Of a DNA stretch of 64,000 bases, positions 1 through 9,586 are shown piece after piece. Where the stretch lies: positions 248,001-312,000 of the forward strand of contig NZ_NGUP01000001.1 in assembly GCF_002206625.1 (NCBI RefSeq), written 5' to 3'. Origin of the DNA: Polynucleobacter campilacus. Lineage in GTDB: Bacteria > Pseudomonadota > Gammaproteobacteria > Burkholderiales > Burkholderiaceae. Below the pieces are notes generated by a model. The model worked only from the letters and a program-made list of their open reading frames with translations, searched no databases and was not told the origin of the DNA. Every line of letters starts with the position of its first letter. Position 1 is the first letter of the stretch. The translations under genes were made by a program, and so were the position numbers.

Positions 1-839
1 AGTAGGATCAGCCCATCAACAGGAATGCGCTCGCCTGGTAAAACTAAGACACGATCTTTAGGAAAGACTTGCTCGAGTGGCAGGTCACGATATTGATCTA
101 GTGGTGTGCCTTCCATAACAGCAATGTTTGGTGCCAGTACCTTGGCATGCTCCGGCCAAAGTTTTTGCAGTGCTCGAATGGCTTCACTAGTTTGTTGTTT
201 TGCACGAGCTTCCAACCATTTGCCTAAGAGCACCATACAAATGATGACGGCAGAAGCTTCAAAATACAATTCATGTGCTGCATGTGGTGAAGCGATTAAC
301 TGATAAACACTGAGGCCGTAAGCAGCGCTGGTACCGAGGGCAACTAGCAAGTCCATATTGCCAGTGCCTGACATCAGCGATTTAAAGCCCGCTTTGTAAA
401 AGCGCCATCCCAAAAAGAATTGCACAGGGCTTGCTAACAGCAATTGCCATTCTGGAGAGAGTGCCCAATGAATCCCAAAGGGCATGAGGAGCATGGGTAT
501 TAATAATGGCGCGGAAAGAATAAATCCCAACAAAACTCTTCCTAAACCATCTGCACCCCAAAATGAGCGAGACTGATTTGGCTGCGTATTTTTATAGGGA
601 GTGCTTAATTTAGCGTCGTATCCCGTTTTTTGGACCAAAGCGATGACGCCACCAATCGTCACCTCAGAATCTAGATTGAGGCGTATTTTTGCCTGTTCAG
701 TAGCCAAATTGACACTGGCAGCCTCAACCCCAGGAATGCGTTCAAGAGCCTTCTCAACCCTCCCTACACAGGATGCACAGGTCATTCCTCCAATATCTAG
801 ATTAAATAACTCAGAATTGATCTCTTTTGCGGCGTTCAT
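1..839 (-). CDS. copA: Heavy-metal (copper) translocating P-type ATPase, N-terminal part (truncated by window edge)
   Basis: Minus-strand reading frame open from ATG at 839 to the window edge; translation starts MNAAKEINSELFNLDIGGMTCASCVGRVEKALERIPGVEAASVNLATEQA (HMA domain, GMTCASC) and continues into ..GNMDLLVALGT, typical of P1B ATPases. Confidence 0.93.
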   Translation of the reverse strand, partial: MNAAKEINSELFNLDIGGMTCASCVGRVEKALERIPGVEAASVNLATEQAKIRLNLDSEVTIGGVIALVQKTGYDAKLSTPYKNTQPNQSRSFWGADGLGRVLLGFILSAPLLIPMLLMPFGIHWALSPEWQLLLASPVQFFLGWRFYKAGFKSLMSGTGNMDLLVALGTSAAYGLSVYQLIASPHAAHELYFEASAVIICMVLLGKWLEARAKQQTSEAIRALQKLWPEHAKVLAPNIAVMEGTPLDQYRDLPLEQVFPKDRVLVLPGERIPVDGLIL

Positions 840-890
840 ATGGAAGATAATCTACTCAATACCAAACAAAGTCACTTCAAAAGGGTCGAT

Positions 891-1085
891 ATGTTGAGTC
901 TAAAGGTATCTGGCATGACCTGTGGGGGCTGTATTAAAGCGGTGACTAAGGCTATTCAATCTCAGGATCCGCAAGCCAAGGTAGAGGCCGATTTGGCATC
1001 CCAGATGGTTAGTCTTGAAACCTCTTTGTCTGCTGAGCAAGCAAGCCAGATCATCACGGATGCAGGATTTCCAGTGTCTCAATAA
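891..1085 (+). CDS. Heavy-metal-associated domain protein (CopZ-like metallochaperone)
   Basis: MLSLKVSGMTCGGCIKAVTKAIQ.. with a GMTCGGC metal-binding loop; divergent from copA; the ATG at 891 fits the domain better than 840. Confidence 0.88.
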   Translation: MLSLKVSGMTCGGCIKAVTKAIQSQDPQAKVEADLASQMVSLETSLSAEQASQIITDAGFPVSQ

Positions 1086-1230
1086 TTACCCCTTGAGCTT
1101 TGGGTGTTTGAATTTTTAAGGCCGGCATCAGCAAATTTTCGCTGGCGCCGTTAATCTACCTGTTATTCAGCAAAATTAACAAAAGTAATTCTTAAAATAT
1201 ATCCGGAATTACTTCGTATAGGAGAAAGTA

Positions 1231-2319
1231 GTGTCAGTTACTGTAGAAGCTGTACAAGGAGCCCTTAAAGGCTTGGTTGATCCAAACACAAAGATCGACT
1301 TTGTAGCGGCTAAGAATCTCAAAAATTTACGTGTTGAGTCTGGCGATGTCTCATTCGATATTGTTTTAGGTTACCCCGCTAAAAGCCAATTTGATTCAAT
1401 TCGCAAATTAGTGATTAATGCTGTGCGCGAATTACCTGGCGTTAAAAACGTGAGCGTGAATGTCAGCAGCCAGATAGTGGCGCATGCTGTGCAGCGTGGC
1501 GTGAAATTATTGCCTGGCGTAAAAAATATTATTGCTGTTGCTAGTGGTAAGGGCGGGGTAGGTAAATCAACGACTGCCGTGAATTTGGCTTTGGCTCTGG
1601 CAGCTGAAGGTGCGCAAGTCGGAATCTTAGATGCTGATATTTATGGTCCAAGCCAGCCAATGATGCTCGGCATTACAGGCAGACCAGAATCCATCGAAGA
1701 AAATACCATTGAGCCTATGCAAGGCCATGGTTTGCAAGCAAGTTCAATTGGTTTCTTGATCGAAGCAGATGCACCGATGGTTTGGCGCGGCCCAATGGTT
1801 ACATCTGCCTTAGAACAATTACTTCGACAAACACGTTGGCGCGACCTAGATTACTTAATTGTGGATATGCCGCCAGGTACTGGTGATATTCAGTTGACCT
1901 TATCGCAAAAAGTTCCCGTTACTGGTGCAGTGATTGTTACTACTCCACAAGATATCGCCTTACTAGATGCGCGCAAGGGCTTAAAGATGTTCGAAAAAGT
2001 TGGCGTTCCGATTGTTGGCATTATTGAAAACATGAGTACTTATGTTTGTACTAAATGTGGTCATGAAGAGCATATCTTTGGTAGTGGTGGTGGCGAAAAA
2101 ATGTGCAAAGAATATGGCGTAGATTTTTTAGGCGCTTTACCACTCAATTTATCGATTCGGGAGCAGGCTGATGCAGGACGCCCTACTGTAGTAGCTGACC
2201 CTGACAGCGCTATTAGTGCGATCTATAAAAATATTGCTAGGCAGGTTGCCATCCGTGTTGCTACTCTTTCTAAAGATATGAGCAGTAAATTTCCAAGCAT
2301 CGTTGTACAAAACACCTAA
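1231..2319 (+). CDS. Mrp/NBP35 (ApbC) family Fe-S cluster carrier ATPase
   Basis: N-terminal DUF59-like region, GKGGVGKST deviant Walker A, C-terminal CTKCG CxxC motif; GTG start with GGAG upstream. Confidence 0.93.
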   Translation: MSVTVEAVQGALKGLVDPNTKIDFVAAKNLKNLRVESGDVSFDIVLGYPAKSQFDSIRKLVINAVRELPGVKNVSVNVSSQIVAHAVQRGVKLLPGVKNIIAVASGKGGVGKSTTAVNLALALAAEGAQVGILDADIYGPSQPMMLGITGRPESIEENTIEPMQGHGLQASSIGFLIEADAPMVWRGPMVTSALEQLLRQTRWRDLDYLIVDMPPGTGDIQLTLSQKVPVTGAVIVTTPQDIALLDARKGLKMFEKVGVPIVGIIENMSTYVCTKCGHEEHIFGSGGGEKMCKEYGVDFLGALPLNLSIREQADAGRPTVVADPDSAISAIYKNIARQVAIRVATLSKDMSSKFPSIVVQNT

Positions 2320-2333
2320 GGCTCTGAGAACTT

Positions 2334-2873
2334 ATGCGCTTTGCAGTAGTCATGCGTAAGCAAAATCTAGACAACCCATGGGTTTCCTATCGATGGGCTC
2401 CTGCGGAGGTGTTGCCTGATTTTGGACAATTCAATCCTCAGAGTCTTCAAAGTAATTCGATCTCAGGTCAATTTCTGGGGCGTGATGCCGACGGAGAATC
2501 TTGGCTATTTACTGGTTTTGAATTAAATCTCTTTCCGGATGAGGCTGAAGGCTACTACCTCACTGTTTCTTCGGCAACGCCTGCATGGTTTGTGATGTGG
2601 AGATTGGAAGAAGACATCGAGCGTTACATTGATGAGCAATCTCGCGCGCTCGCTAAAGCTGAAACGACAATGGCAATACCGCACCGAATTTGTGTAAGCT
2701 ATAACGAGGCTGCCCGATTGCTAGATGGGGGAGAGTCAGTAGACACAGTTCCCATGAGTGATGAACATGCTTCATGGTTGCAAGAGTACGTCAATGAAAA
2801 CTATCGACCTGAACCCAAAAAGCGGCACAAGCCAGCATCATTCAAGGGCGCCAATCGCCCAGCGGAGGAATGA
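2334..2873 (+). CDS. DUF3305 domain protein (formate dehydrogenase locus)
   Basis: FAVVMRKQNLDNPWVSYRWAPAEVLPD.. typical DUF3305; 14 nt after the Mrp-like gene; overlaps the next gene (ATGATG). Confidence 0.8.
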   Translation: MRFAVVMRKQNLDNPWVSYRWAPAEVLPDFGQFNPQSLQSNSISGQFLGRDADGESWLFTGFELNLFPDEAEGYYLTVSSATPAWFVMWRLEEDIERYIDEQSRALAKAETTMAIPHRICVSYNEAARLLDGGESVDTVPMSDEHASWLQEYVNENYRPEPKKRHKPASFKGANRPAEE

Positions 2874-3424
2874 TGGCAGATGGTTTTTTAAATCGCTGGT
2901 CTAAGCGAAAAGCTGGCAAAGAAGATGATCTAGTAGAACAACCTAAAGAAGTTGTTCAAACTCCTGCGCCTATTTCTACTGTTGAAGAGGCTAAGCCACC
3001 AGCATCCCTAGAGGATGTAGAGAAGATTGACCGTTTTGACCCTGACTTCTCTGCCTTCATGAAGTCCGATGTAGATCCTGCAGTTCAGCAGGCTGCACTG
3101 AAAAAGATGTTTACCGACCCCCATTTCAACATAATGGATGGTTTAGACATCTATATAGATGACTACTCAAAACCCGACCCTCTGCCGCCAGGCATGCTGG
3201 AAAGAATGGTACAGAGCGATATGCTCAACCTTTTCCGTAAGACTGAGGACACTTCCAGAACAAAGGAAGAGCAACCTGTGGAGCAGGCGGCAGGAACCCA
3301 GTCTCAACAGAGTCTTTTAGAGGCTTCGGACCAAACTGATTTAACATCCACAGATTCCGCGGAGCAGGCAAAAACTGCTCACTTGGATGAAATGCCAATA
3401 GAGCCCACCCAGAAAAAAACTTAA
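2870..3424 (+). CDS. DUF3306 domain protein
   Basis: GFLNRWSKRKAG.. start and position after DUF3305 match the usual pairing. Confidence 0.78.
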   Translation: MMADGFLNRWSKRKAGKEDDLVEQPKEVVQTPAPISTVEEAKPPASLEDVEKIDRFDPDFSAFMKSDVDPAVQQAALKKMFTDPHFNIMDGLDIYIDDYSKPDPLPPGMLERMVQSDMLNLFRKTEDTSRTKEEQPVEQAAGTQSQQSLLEASDQTDLTSTDSAEQAKTAHLDEMPIEPTQKKT

Positions 3425-3435
3425 GAAGATAGTGC

Positions 3436-5526
3436 ATGAGTCAAAAATTAGTCTGTAACTGTAATGGAACCATGCCTTTGGATACAAAGGCTCTTGGTGT
3501 TCCAGTGCATCGCTCTTTGTGCAGGCAGGAGGTTGGCTCTTTCTTAAAAGCACTTGATGGATCAGATTCTTTGGTGGTTGCTTGCACCCAAGAGGGCGCT
3601 CTATTTAATGAGTTAGCAGAGCAGTCAGAAAAGCCTTTGGTGGCCCCCCTTCGTTTTGTCAATATTCGTGAAGTGGCAGGTTGGACTCAAGAAGCTAAGG
3701 CTTCAGGACCAAAGATTGCTGCCTTACTTGCTTTAGCCGATATGCCAGAAGCTGAACCCGTCCCAGTAGTCAACTATGAAAGCCAAGGCAGACTCTTCAT
3801 TATTGGTGCAGGATCTGTAGCATTGCCTTGGGCAGAAAAACTGAGCGGGTCATTAGATGTTTCCGTTTTGTGCACTGAGCCTGGTGATTTACCTCTGGCG
3901 CGTAACTACCCCATCTATACCGGTGAAGTAACTAAGCTAGATGGTTATCTGGGCAAGTTCTCAGTCGACTGGGATCTGCAAAACCCAATTGACCCAGAAA
4001 TGTGTACTCGTTGCGGCGCTTGTGTTGAAGTGTGCCCAGAGAATGCGATTGACCTCTCGTTTCAGATTGATTTGACTAAATGTAAATCACATCGTGATTG
4101 TGTCACTGCGTGTGCAAGTATTGGGGCAATCTCCTTTGATCGTAAAGACCGCGAGCGTAATGCAGAATTTGATTTGATTTTAGATCTGCGCGCTGATCCC
4201 AAGATGCGTATGAGCCAAACACCTCAAGGGTATTTTGCTCCCGGCAAGGAGCCGCTGGAACAGGCTTTAGTGGTCAATCAATTATTAGAAATGGTTGGTG
4301 AATTTGAGAAGCCAAAATATTTTGTCTATAACGAAAAAATTTGTGCACATGGTCGTAATGGCAAAGTAGGGTGCAATGCCTGTATTGATGTTTGCTCGAC
4401 CGGAGCGATAAGCTCTTTATTCAAAAATGGCCAAGGTAGTGTTGAGGTTAATCCCAATCTCTGTATGGGTTGTGGAGCATGCTCTACAGCTTGCCCATCA
4501 GGTGCAATGCGTTACAACTACCCGAGCGTACCCCATCAAGGCAAAGAGTTAAAGACCATTGCATCAGTCTTTACTGCAGAGGCTAAAAAAATTAGTCAAG
4601 CTGCAGCGCCAAGCCTGCTCTTGCATACTTTAAAAGTAGGCACTCAAATGATTGATGGCTTGGGCCGCTCTGCGCATGTGCTGCCTAAGCAGTTTGAAGC
4701 CTTGCCATCATTTGTGATTCCCTATGGTATTGAGCACATCGCCTCCACCGGTTTGGATTTATGGCTTGGCGCTCTCACTTATGGATTTGCAGAGGTAACC
4801 TTGTTATTAAGTGGCGATGAAGATCCCGCTTATCGCGCAACTCTAGAAGAGCAGGCGGAGCTTGCTAATGCGATCCTGAAGGCCTATGGCTTTGATGAGC
4901 GCATTCATTTAATCATGGCTAAGTCAGCCGATGATTTGCAAACAGTTTCTCAGGCGATGGCTGCACTACGTCAGCGTGGCGCTCTACATTCGATTTGTAC
5001 TCCTGCAAGTTTTGGTTTATCAACCCAAAAGCGAGAAACTCTTGAGGCGGTCTTGGAGCATTTGCAAAAACAAGCAAAGACTCCACTACCAGAGGCAGGC
5101 GTCGCATTACCTAATTCATCTTTGTTGGGTGGCCTAAATATCAATAAAGATGCTTGTACCTTGTGCATGTCTTGTGTCAGCAGCTGTCCTGAAGGTGCTC
5201 TCTTGGATAACCCAGATGAGCCGATTCTTTCCTTTATCGAAAAGCAGTGCGTGCAATGCGGCATTTGCGTGCAGACTTGCCCAGAAAAAGCTTTAACTCT
5301 AAATCCCCGTTTGCAGACCGTTGAGCAGCGCAAACAAAAAATAACCCTGAATGAGACCCAGGCTTTTCATTGCATCAGTTGCGGCAAGGCTTTTGGAACC
5401 CTAAAGATGGTTGATCTGATGTTGACTAAGTTGGGCGCCCACGGGGCCTTTGCGGGAGCTGCGATGGATAGGCTAAAGATGTGTGGCGATTGTCGAGTGG
5501 TAGATATGGTGAAAAAAGAAACATGA
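3436..5526 (+). CDS. Multi-cluster 4Fe-4S polyferredoxin associated with formate dehydrogenase
   Basis: At least five CxxCxxCxxxC-type motifs (CTRCGACVEVCP, CNACIDVCS, CMGCGACSTACP, CTLCMSCVSSCP, CVQCGICVQTCP) plus a C-terminal CISCG..CGDC. Confidence 0.88.
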   Translation: MSQKLVCNCNGTMPLDTKALGVPVHRSLCRQEVGSFLKALDGSDSLVVACTQEGALFNELAEQSEKPLVAPLRFVNIREVAGWTQEAKASGPKIAALLALADMPEAEPVPVVNYESQGRLFIIGAGSVALPWAEKLSGSLDVSVLCTEPGDLPLARNYPIYTGEVTKLDGYLGKFSVDWDLQNPIDPEMCTRCGACVEVCPENAIDLSFQIDLTKCKSHRDCVTACASIGAISFDRKDRERNAEFDLILDLRADPKMRMSQTPQGYFAPGKEPLEQALVVNQLLEMVGEFEKPKYFVYNEKICAHGRNGKVGCNACIDVCSTGAISSLFKNGQGSVEVNPNLCMGCGACSTACPSGAMRYNYPSVPHQGKELKTIASVFTAEAKKISQAAAPSLLLHTLKVGTQMIDGLGRSAHVLPKQFEALPSFVIPYGIEHIASTGLDLWLGALTYGFAEVTLLLSGDEDPAYRATLEEQAELANAILKAYGFDERIHLIMAKSADDLQTVSQAMAALRQRGALHSICTPASFGLSTQKRETLEAVLEHLQKQAKTPLPEAGVALPNSSLLGGLNINKDACTLCMSCVSSCPEGALLDNPDEPILSFIEKQCVQCGICVQTCPEKALTLNPRLQTVEQRKQKITLNETQAFHCISCGKAFGTLKMVDLMLTKLGAHGAFAGAAMDRLKMCGDCRVVDMVKKET

Positions 5527-6173
5527 GTGAAATTGAGAAAGCAGTCGCGAAAGATAGCCCATCAACCGAAATAGGGGATGTGGGCTTGCCAGAGGATTTA
5601 GCGAGAGCTGACCTCTATGGCCTAATCGCCAGATTTTTTCATCTGCCGCCAGACCAAGCGCTTTTAGATCAAATTGCTGCCACAGCCAATCAACAAGATG
5701 CTGCCGATGCAGCTCCTTTAGCTAAGGCCTGGATGGATGTCATTGAAGTGGCTAAAAATAATCCTGCTAAAGCTTGGCACGATGAATTCGAATTAAATTT
5801 CATTAGCGTTGGTAAACCGAACGTTGTACTCAATGGTTCCTTTTATATGGCAGGACACCTTAACGAGAAACCGTTAGTCAATATTCGCAGGGCTTTAGAC
5901 AAATTTGGACTTGAGGCTGCCGAAGAAGTTACCGAGACTGAAGATCACATTTCGGCTCTTTGTGAGGTCATGCGCTATCTGATTGCCGGTGATGATGTGG
6001 AGATATCAAACCTTACAAATCAAAGGGTTTTCTTTAATGACCATCTTCGCCCTTGGTATGACGACTTTTGTGATGCCATTGAGGGCATTCCTGAGATGCA
6101 TCTTTATCACCCAATCGCCGCGCTGACCCGAGAATTCTTGGCTATCGAAGGTCAGGGATTCGACATGATTTGA
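5523..6173 (+). CDS. TorD-family molybdoenzyme maturation chaperone
   Basis: DLARADLYGLIARFFHLPPDQALL.. and HLNEKPLVNIRRALDKFGLEAAEEVTETEDHISALCEVMRYLI; overlaps the preceding stop codon. Confidence 0.87.
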   Translation: MSEIEKAVAKDSPSTEIGDVGLPEDLARADLYGLIARFFHLPPDQALLDQIAATANQQDAADAAPLAKAWMDVIEVAKNNPAKAWHDEFELNFISVGKPNVVLNGSFYMAGHLNEKPLVNIRRALDKFGLEAAEEVTETEDHISALCEVMRYLIAGDDVEISNLTNQRVFFNDHLRPWYDDFCDAIEGIPEMHLYHPIAALTREFLAIEGQGFDMI

Positions 6174-6181
6174 TTTTTTAT

Positions 6182-6211
6182 CATTGCAAGGGAAAACCCT
6201 TAGGTGCAATG
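6182..6211. promoter_or_regulatory. Bulged hairpin between the TorD gene and the small Tat gene
   Basis: CATTGCA-AGGG-aaaa-CCCT-(bulge)-TGCAATG; no T tract downstream. Confidence 0.5.
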
Positions 6212-6212
6212 A

Positions 6213-6228
6213 AGCATACATATATGCT
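6213..6228. promoter_or_regulatory. Operator-like inverted repeat upstream of the Tat protein/fdhA
   Basis: AGCATA-CATA-TATGCT, 6-bp perfect half sites in a 115-nt intergenic gap. Confidence 0.4.
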
Positions 6229-6288
6229 AAAAATGCAAATACGAATTACACTTGCTGCAGATCAAGAATTATTAAATAGGAGCATGCC

Positions 6289-6510
6289 ATGAGCACAAAA
6301 TCCAAAGTTGCTTTAAGCGAAGAAACAAAGCCATCACGCCGTAAGTTCTTTATTGGTGCAGGCGCCACTGTAGGGGCTGTTGCCGTTGCCTCACAAACGT
6401 CGATTGGCAAAGCTGTGATTCAAGAAATTGGTAGCACAGTGAAAAGTAAAGGCGAAGGCCATACGATCACTGCGCACATGCGTAAGTATTACGAAAGCAC
6501 CATGCTTTAA
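6289..6510 (+). CDS. Small twin-arginine signal protein of the formate dehydrogenase locus
   Basis: PSRRKFFIGAGATVGAVAVASQ Tat-like signal; 73 aa; upstream of fdhA. Confidence 0.8.
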   Translation: MSTKSKVALSEETKPSRRKFFIGAGATVGAVAVASQTSIGKAVIQEIGSTVKSKGEGHTITAHMRKYYESTML

Positions 6511-6580
6511 ATAGCTCATTACCGCTAGATATTGATTTAACCCTTACTTATTAAATAAAAAACTTTCTCAGGGACAACAT

Positions 6581-9559
6581 ATGAGTCTGACTCGTAAATC
6601 TAATACCCCCCAAAGCAGTCGCTCCACATCACATTTGATTGGTAGCTTATCCCGCGGCTTAAAAGCAGCGGTACCTACCATGGATCGCCGAACTTTCCTC
6701 AAGCGTTCGGGAGTCGGTGTTGGAGCCGGTATTGCTGCCAGCCAATTAAGTTTTGTACAAAAGGCATCAGCTGAGCAAAGCAAGGCAATGCTCGATGGCA
6801 AAGGCAAGATTGAAGTTAAGAGAACTATTTGTACCCATTGCTCAGTAGGTTGTGCTACAGACGCTACTGTTGAGAATGGTGTTTGGGTTCGTCAAGACTC
6901 TGTATTTGATTCACCGATCAATATGGGCGCTTACTGTGCCAAAGGTGCTTCACTGCGTGAGCATGGTCACGGCGACTATCGCCTCCGTTATCCAATGAAA
7001 TTGGTTGATGGAAAGTATCAGCGCATTTCTTGGGATCAAGCGTTAACCGAAATTACTGCGCAGATGAAGAGCATTCGTGAGAAGTATTCTCCTGATGCGA
7101 TGTATTTCATTGGCTCATCTAAGCACAACAACGAACAAGCCTATTTACTACGTAAGTGGGTTTCTTTCTTTGGTACAAACAATACAGACCATCAGGCTCG
7201 TATTTGTCACTCAACCACAGTTGCCGGTGTAGCAAACACCTGGGGCTATGGTGCGATGACCAATAGCTACAACGACATGATGAACTCTAAAGCTGCCATG
7301 TACATTGGTTCAAATGCTGCAGAGGCGCATCCAGTTTCGATGTTGAGCTTGTTGCATGCTAAGGAAAATGGTTGCAAAGTGATTGTGGTTGACCCACGTT
7401 ACACCCGTACTGCTGCGAAGTCAGATCAGTACGTTCGTATTCGTTCTGGTTCTGATATCCCGTTCTTGTTTGGTGTGCTTTATCACATCTTTAAGAATGG
7501 CTGGGAAGATAAGAAGTACATCAATGACCGTGTTTACGGAATGGAAGAGATCCGTAAAGAAGTGATGGAAAAGTGGACTCCTGCAAACGTTGAAGAGGCT
7601 TGCGGTGTTCCAGAGGCGCAGGTTTATCAAGTTGCCAAAACCATGGCTATGAATCGTCCGAGCACGGTTGTTTGGTGTATGGGACAAACCCAACACACCA
7701 TTGGTAATGCGATGGTTCGTGCCTCATGTATTTTGCAATTAGCCCTAGGTAACGTTGGTAAATCTGGTGGCGGAACAAATATTTTCCGCGGCCACGATAA
7801 CGTTCAAGGCGCAACTGACGTAGGCCCTAATCCAGATTCATTGCCAGGCTACTACGGCTTGGCTGCCGGCTCATGGAAGCACTATGCAACAGTGTGGGGC
7901 GTTGATTACGAGTGGATTAAAGGCCGCTACGCACCAGACATGATGGAGAAGTCTGGTACTACCGTATCTCGTTGGGTGGATGCCGTTCTTGAGAAGAACG
8001 ACATGATCGATCAGCAGACTAGTGTTAAAGGCTTGTTCTTCTGGGGTCATGCTCCTAACTCACAAACTCGCGGCCTCGATATGAAGCGCGCGATGGATGC
8101 CTTGGATCTACTCGTTGTAGTTGATCCATATCCAAGTGCAACTGCTGCAATGGCAGCAATGCCTGCAGCAGAAGGTCAGACAATCAACAAGAATCGCAAT
8201 GTTTACTTGCTGCCTGCTGCCACTCAGTTTGAGACCTGCGGCACTGCAACCGCCTCTAATCGCTCATTGCAGTGGCGCGAGAAAGTAATCGATCCATTGT
8301 TTGAGTCTGTGCCAGACCATGTGATCATGCAAGCTTTTGCAGACCGTTTAGGCTTTGGTCAGGAGCTATCAAAGAACTATAAGATGCTGAGCACCAAGTT
8401 TGCTGGTAAGCAATGGAAAGAACCGCAAATTGAAGATATCTTGCGCGAGATTAATCGCTCCGTTTGGACGATTGGTTACACAGGCCAAACTCCAGAGCGC
8501 CTTAAAGCGCACATGAGAATGGCTGCTACCTTTGATCCGAAGACCTTGAAATCCCGTGGTGGTGTTGATCCAGTTACTGGTTATGACACTACTGGCGATT
8601 ACTACGGTCTGCCTTGGCCTTGTTATGGAACAGCTGCAATCAAGCACCCAGGTTCGCCAAATCTCTATGACACCAGCAAGAGTGTGATGGAGGGTGGCGG
8701 TAACTTCCGCGCTAACTTCGGTGTTGAGAAAGACGGCAAGACATTATTAGCTGAAGATGGCTCTTACTCAAAAGGGTCCGCAATCAAGACCGGTTACCCA
8801 GAGTTTGATCACGTTCTCGTGAAAAAACTGGGCTGGTGGAACCAGTTGACTGAAGATGAGCAAAAAGCTGCTGATGGTAAAAACTGGAAGACTGACTTGT
8901 CTGGTGGTATTCAGCGTGTTGCTATGAAGAACGGTTGCCATCCATTTGGCAATGCGAAAGCGCGTGCAATTGTTTGGAATTTCCCAGATGCAATTCCAGT
9001 TCACCGTGAAGCTCTCTATAGTACTAACGCTGCAATGATGCGTAAGTACCCAACTTCTGCTGATAAGAAGAATTTCTGGCGTTTGCCAACGCTTTACAAG
9101 ACCGTTCAAGATCAAAACTTGAGCGAGAAGTTATATGAGAAGTTCCCAATTATTTTGACCTCTGGTCGTTTGGTTGAATATGAGGGTGGTGGAGACGAAA
9201 CTCGTTCCAATCCATGGTTGGCTGAGTTACAACAAGAAAACTTCGTGGAGATCAATCCTAAGGCAGCAGCAGCTCGCGGTATTAAGAACTGGGATTATGT
9301 ATGGGTGAAATCTCCAACGGGTGCCAAGATCAAAGTACGCGCAATGGTGACTGAGCGTGTTGACCAAGAAACTGCCTTTATCCCATTCCACTTTGCTGGA
9401 TGGTGGCAAGGTAATGATTTACGTAAGTACTATCCAGAAGGCGCTGCACCAGTCGTGTTGGGTGAAGCTGTCAATACTGCAACTACTTATGGTTACGATC
9501 AGGTGACGATGATGCAAGAGACTAAAACCACTATGTGTCAAATCGAAAAATTTGCCTAA
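6581..9559 (+). CDS. fdhA: Formate dehydrogenase, large (molybdopterin) subunit, cysteine-containing
   Basis: Tat motif DRRTFLKRSGVG; CTHCSVGCATDATVENGVWVRQ [4Fe-4S] region; ARICHSTTVAGVANTWGYGAMTNSYNDM active-site region with Cys (TGT 7205-7207) where Sec enzymes have U. Confidence 0.95.
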   Translation: MSLTRKSNTPQSSRSTSHLIGSLSRGLKAAVPTMDRRTFLKRSGVGVGAGIAASQLSFVQKASAEQSKAMLDGKGKIEVKRTICTHCSVGCATDATVENGVWVRQDSVFDSPINMGAYCAKGASLREHGHGDYRLRYPMKLVDGKYQRISWDQALTEITAQMKSIREKYSPDAMYFIGSSKHNNEQAYLLRKWVSFFGTNNTDHQARICHSTTVAGVANTWGYGAMTNSYNDMMNSKAAMYIGSNAAEAHPVSMLSLLHAKENGCKVIVVDPRYTRTAAKSDQYVRIRSGSDIPFLFGVLYHIFKNGWEDKKYINDRVYGMEEIRKEVMEKWTPANVEEACGVPEAQVYQVAKTMAMNRPSTVVWCMGQTQHTIGNAMVRASCILQLALGNVGKSGGGTNIFRGHDNVQGATDVGPNPDSLPGYYGLAAGSWKHYATVWGVDYEWIKGRYAPDMMEKSGTTVSRWVDAVLEKNDMIDQQTSVKGLFFWGHAPNSQTRGLDMKRAMDALDLLVVVDPYPSATAAMAAMPAAEGQTINKNRNVYLLPAATQFETCGTATASNRSLQWREKVIDPLFESVPDHVIMQAFADRLGFGQELSKNYKMLSTKFAGKQWKEPQIEDILREINRSVWTIGYTGQTPERLKAHMRMAATFDPKTLKSRGGVDPVTGYDTTGDYYGLPWPCYGTAAIKHPGSPNLYDTSKSVMEGGGNFRANFGVEKDGKTLLAEDGSYSKGSAIKTGYPEFDHVLVKKLGWWNQLTEDEQKAADGKNWKTDLSGGIQRVAMKNGCHPFGNAKARAIVWNFPDAIPVHREALYSTNAAMMRKYPTSADKKNFWRLPTLYKTVQDQNLSEKLYEKFPIILTSGRLVEYEGGGDETRSNPWLAELQQENFVEINPKAAAARGIKNWDYVWVKSPTGAKIKVRAMVTERVDQETAFIPFHFAGWWQGNDLRKYYPEGAAPVVLGEAVNTATTYGYDQVTMMQETKTTMCQIEKFA

Positions 9560-9586
9560 GTTAAAAAATAAAGTCAGGAGAACACA

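Noticed and set aside
601-897. 98-aa plus-strand ORF
   Set aside because: Antisense to the copA N-terminal HMA domain
1086-1230. Possible riboswitch/terminator between the HMA gene and mrp
   Set aside because: Only weak imperfect dyads (CAGC..GCTG) and no recognisable conserved motif
4971-5333. 120-aa minus-strand ORF with many Cys
   Set aside because: Antisense shadow of the polyferredoxin Cys motifs
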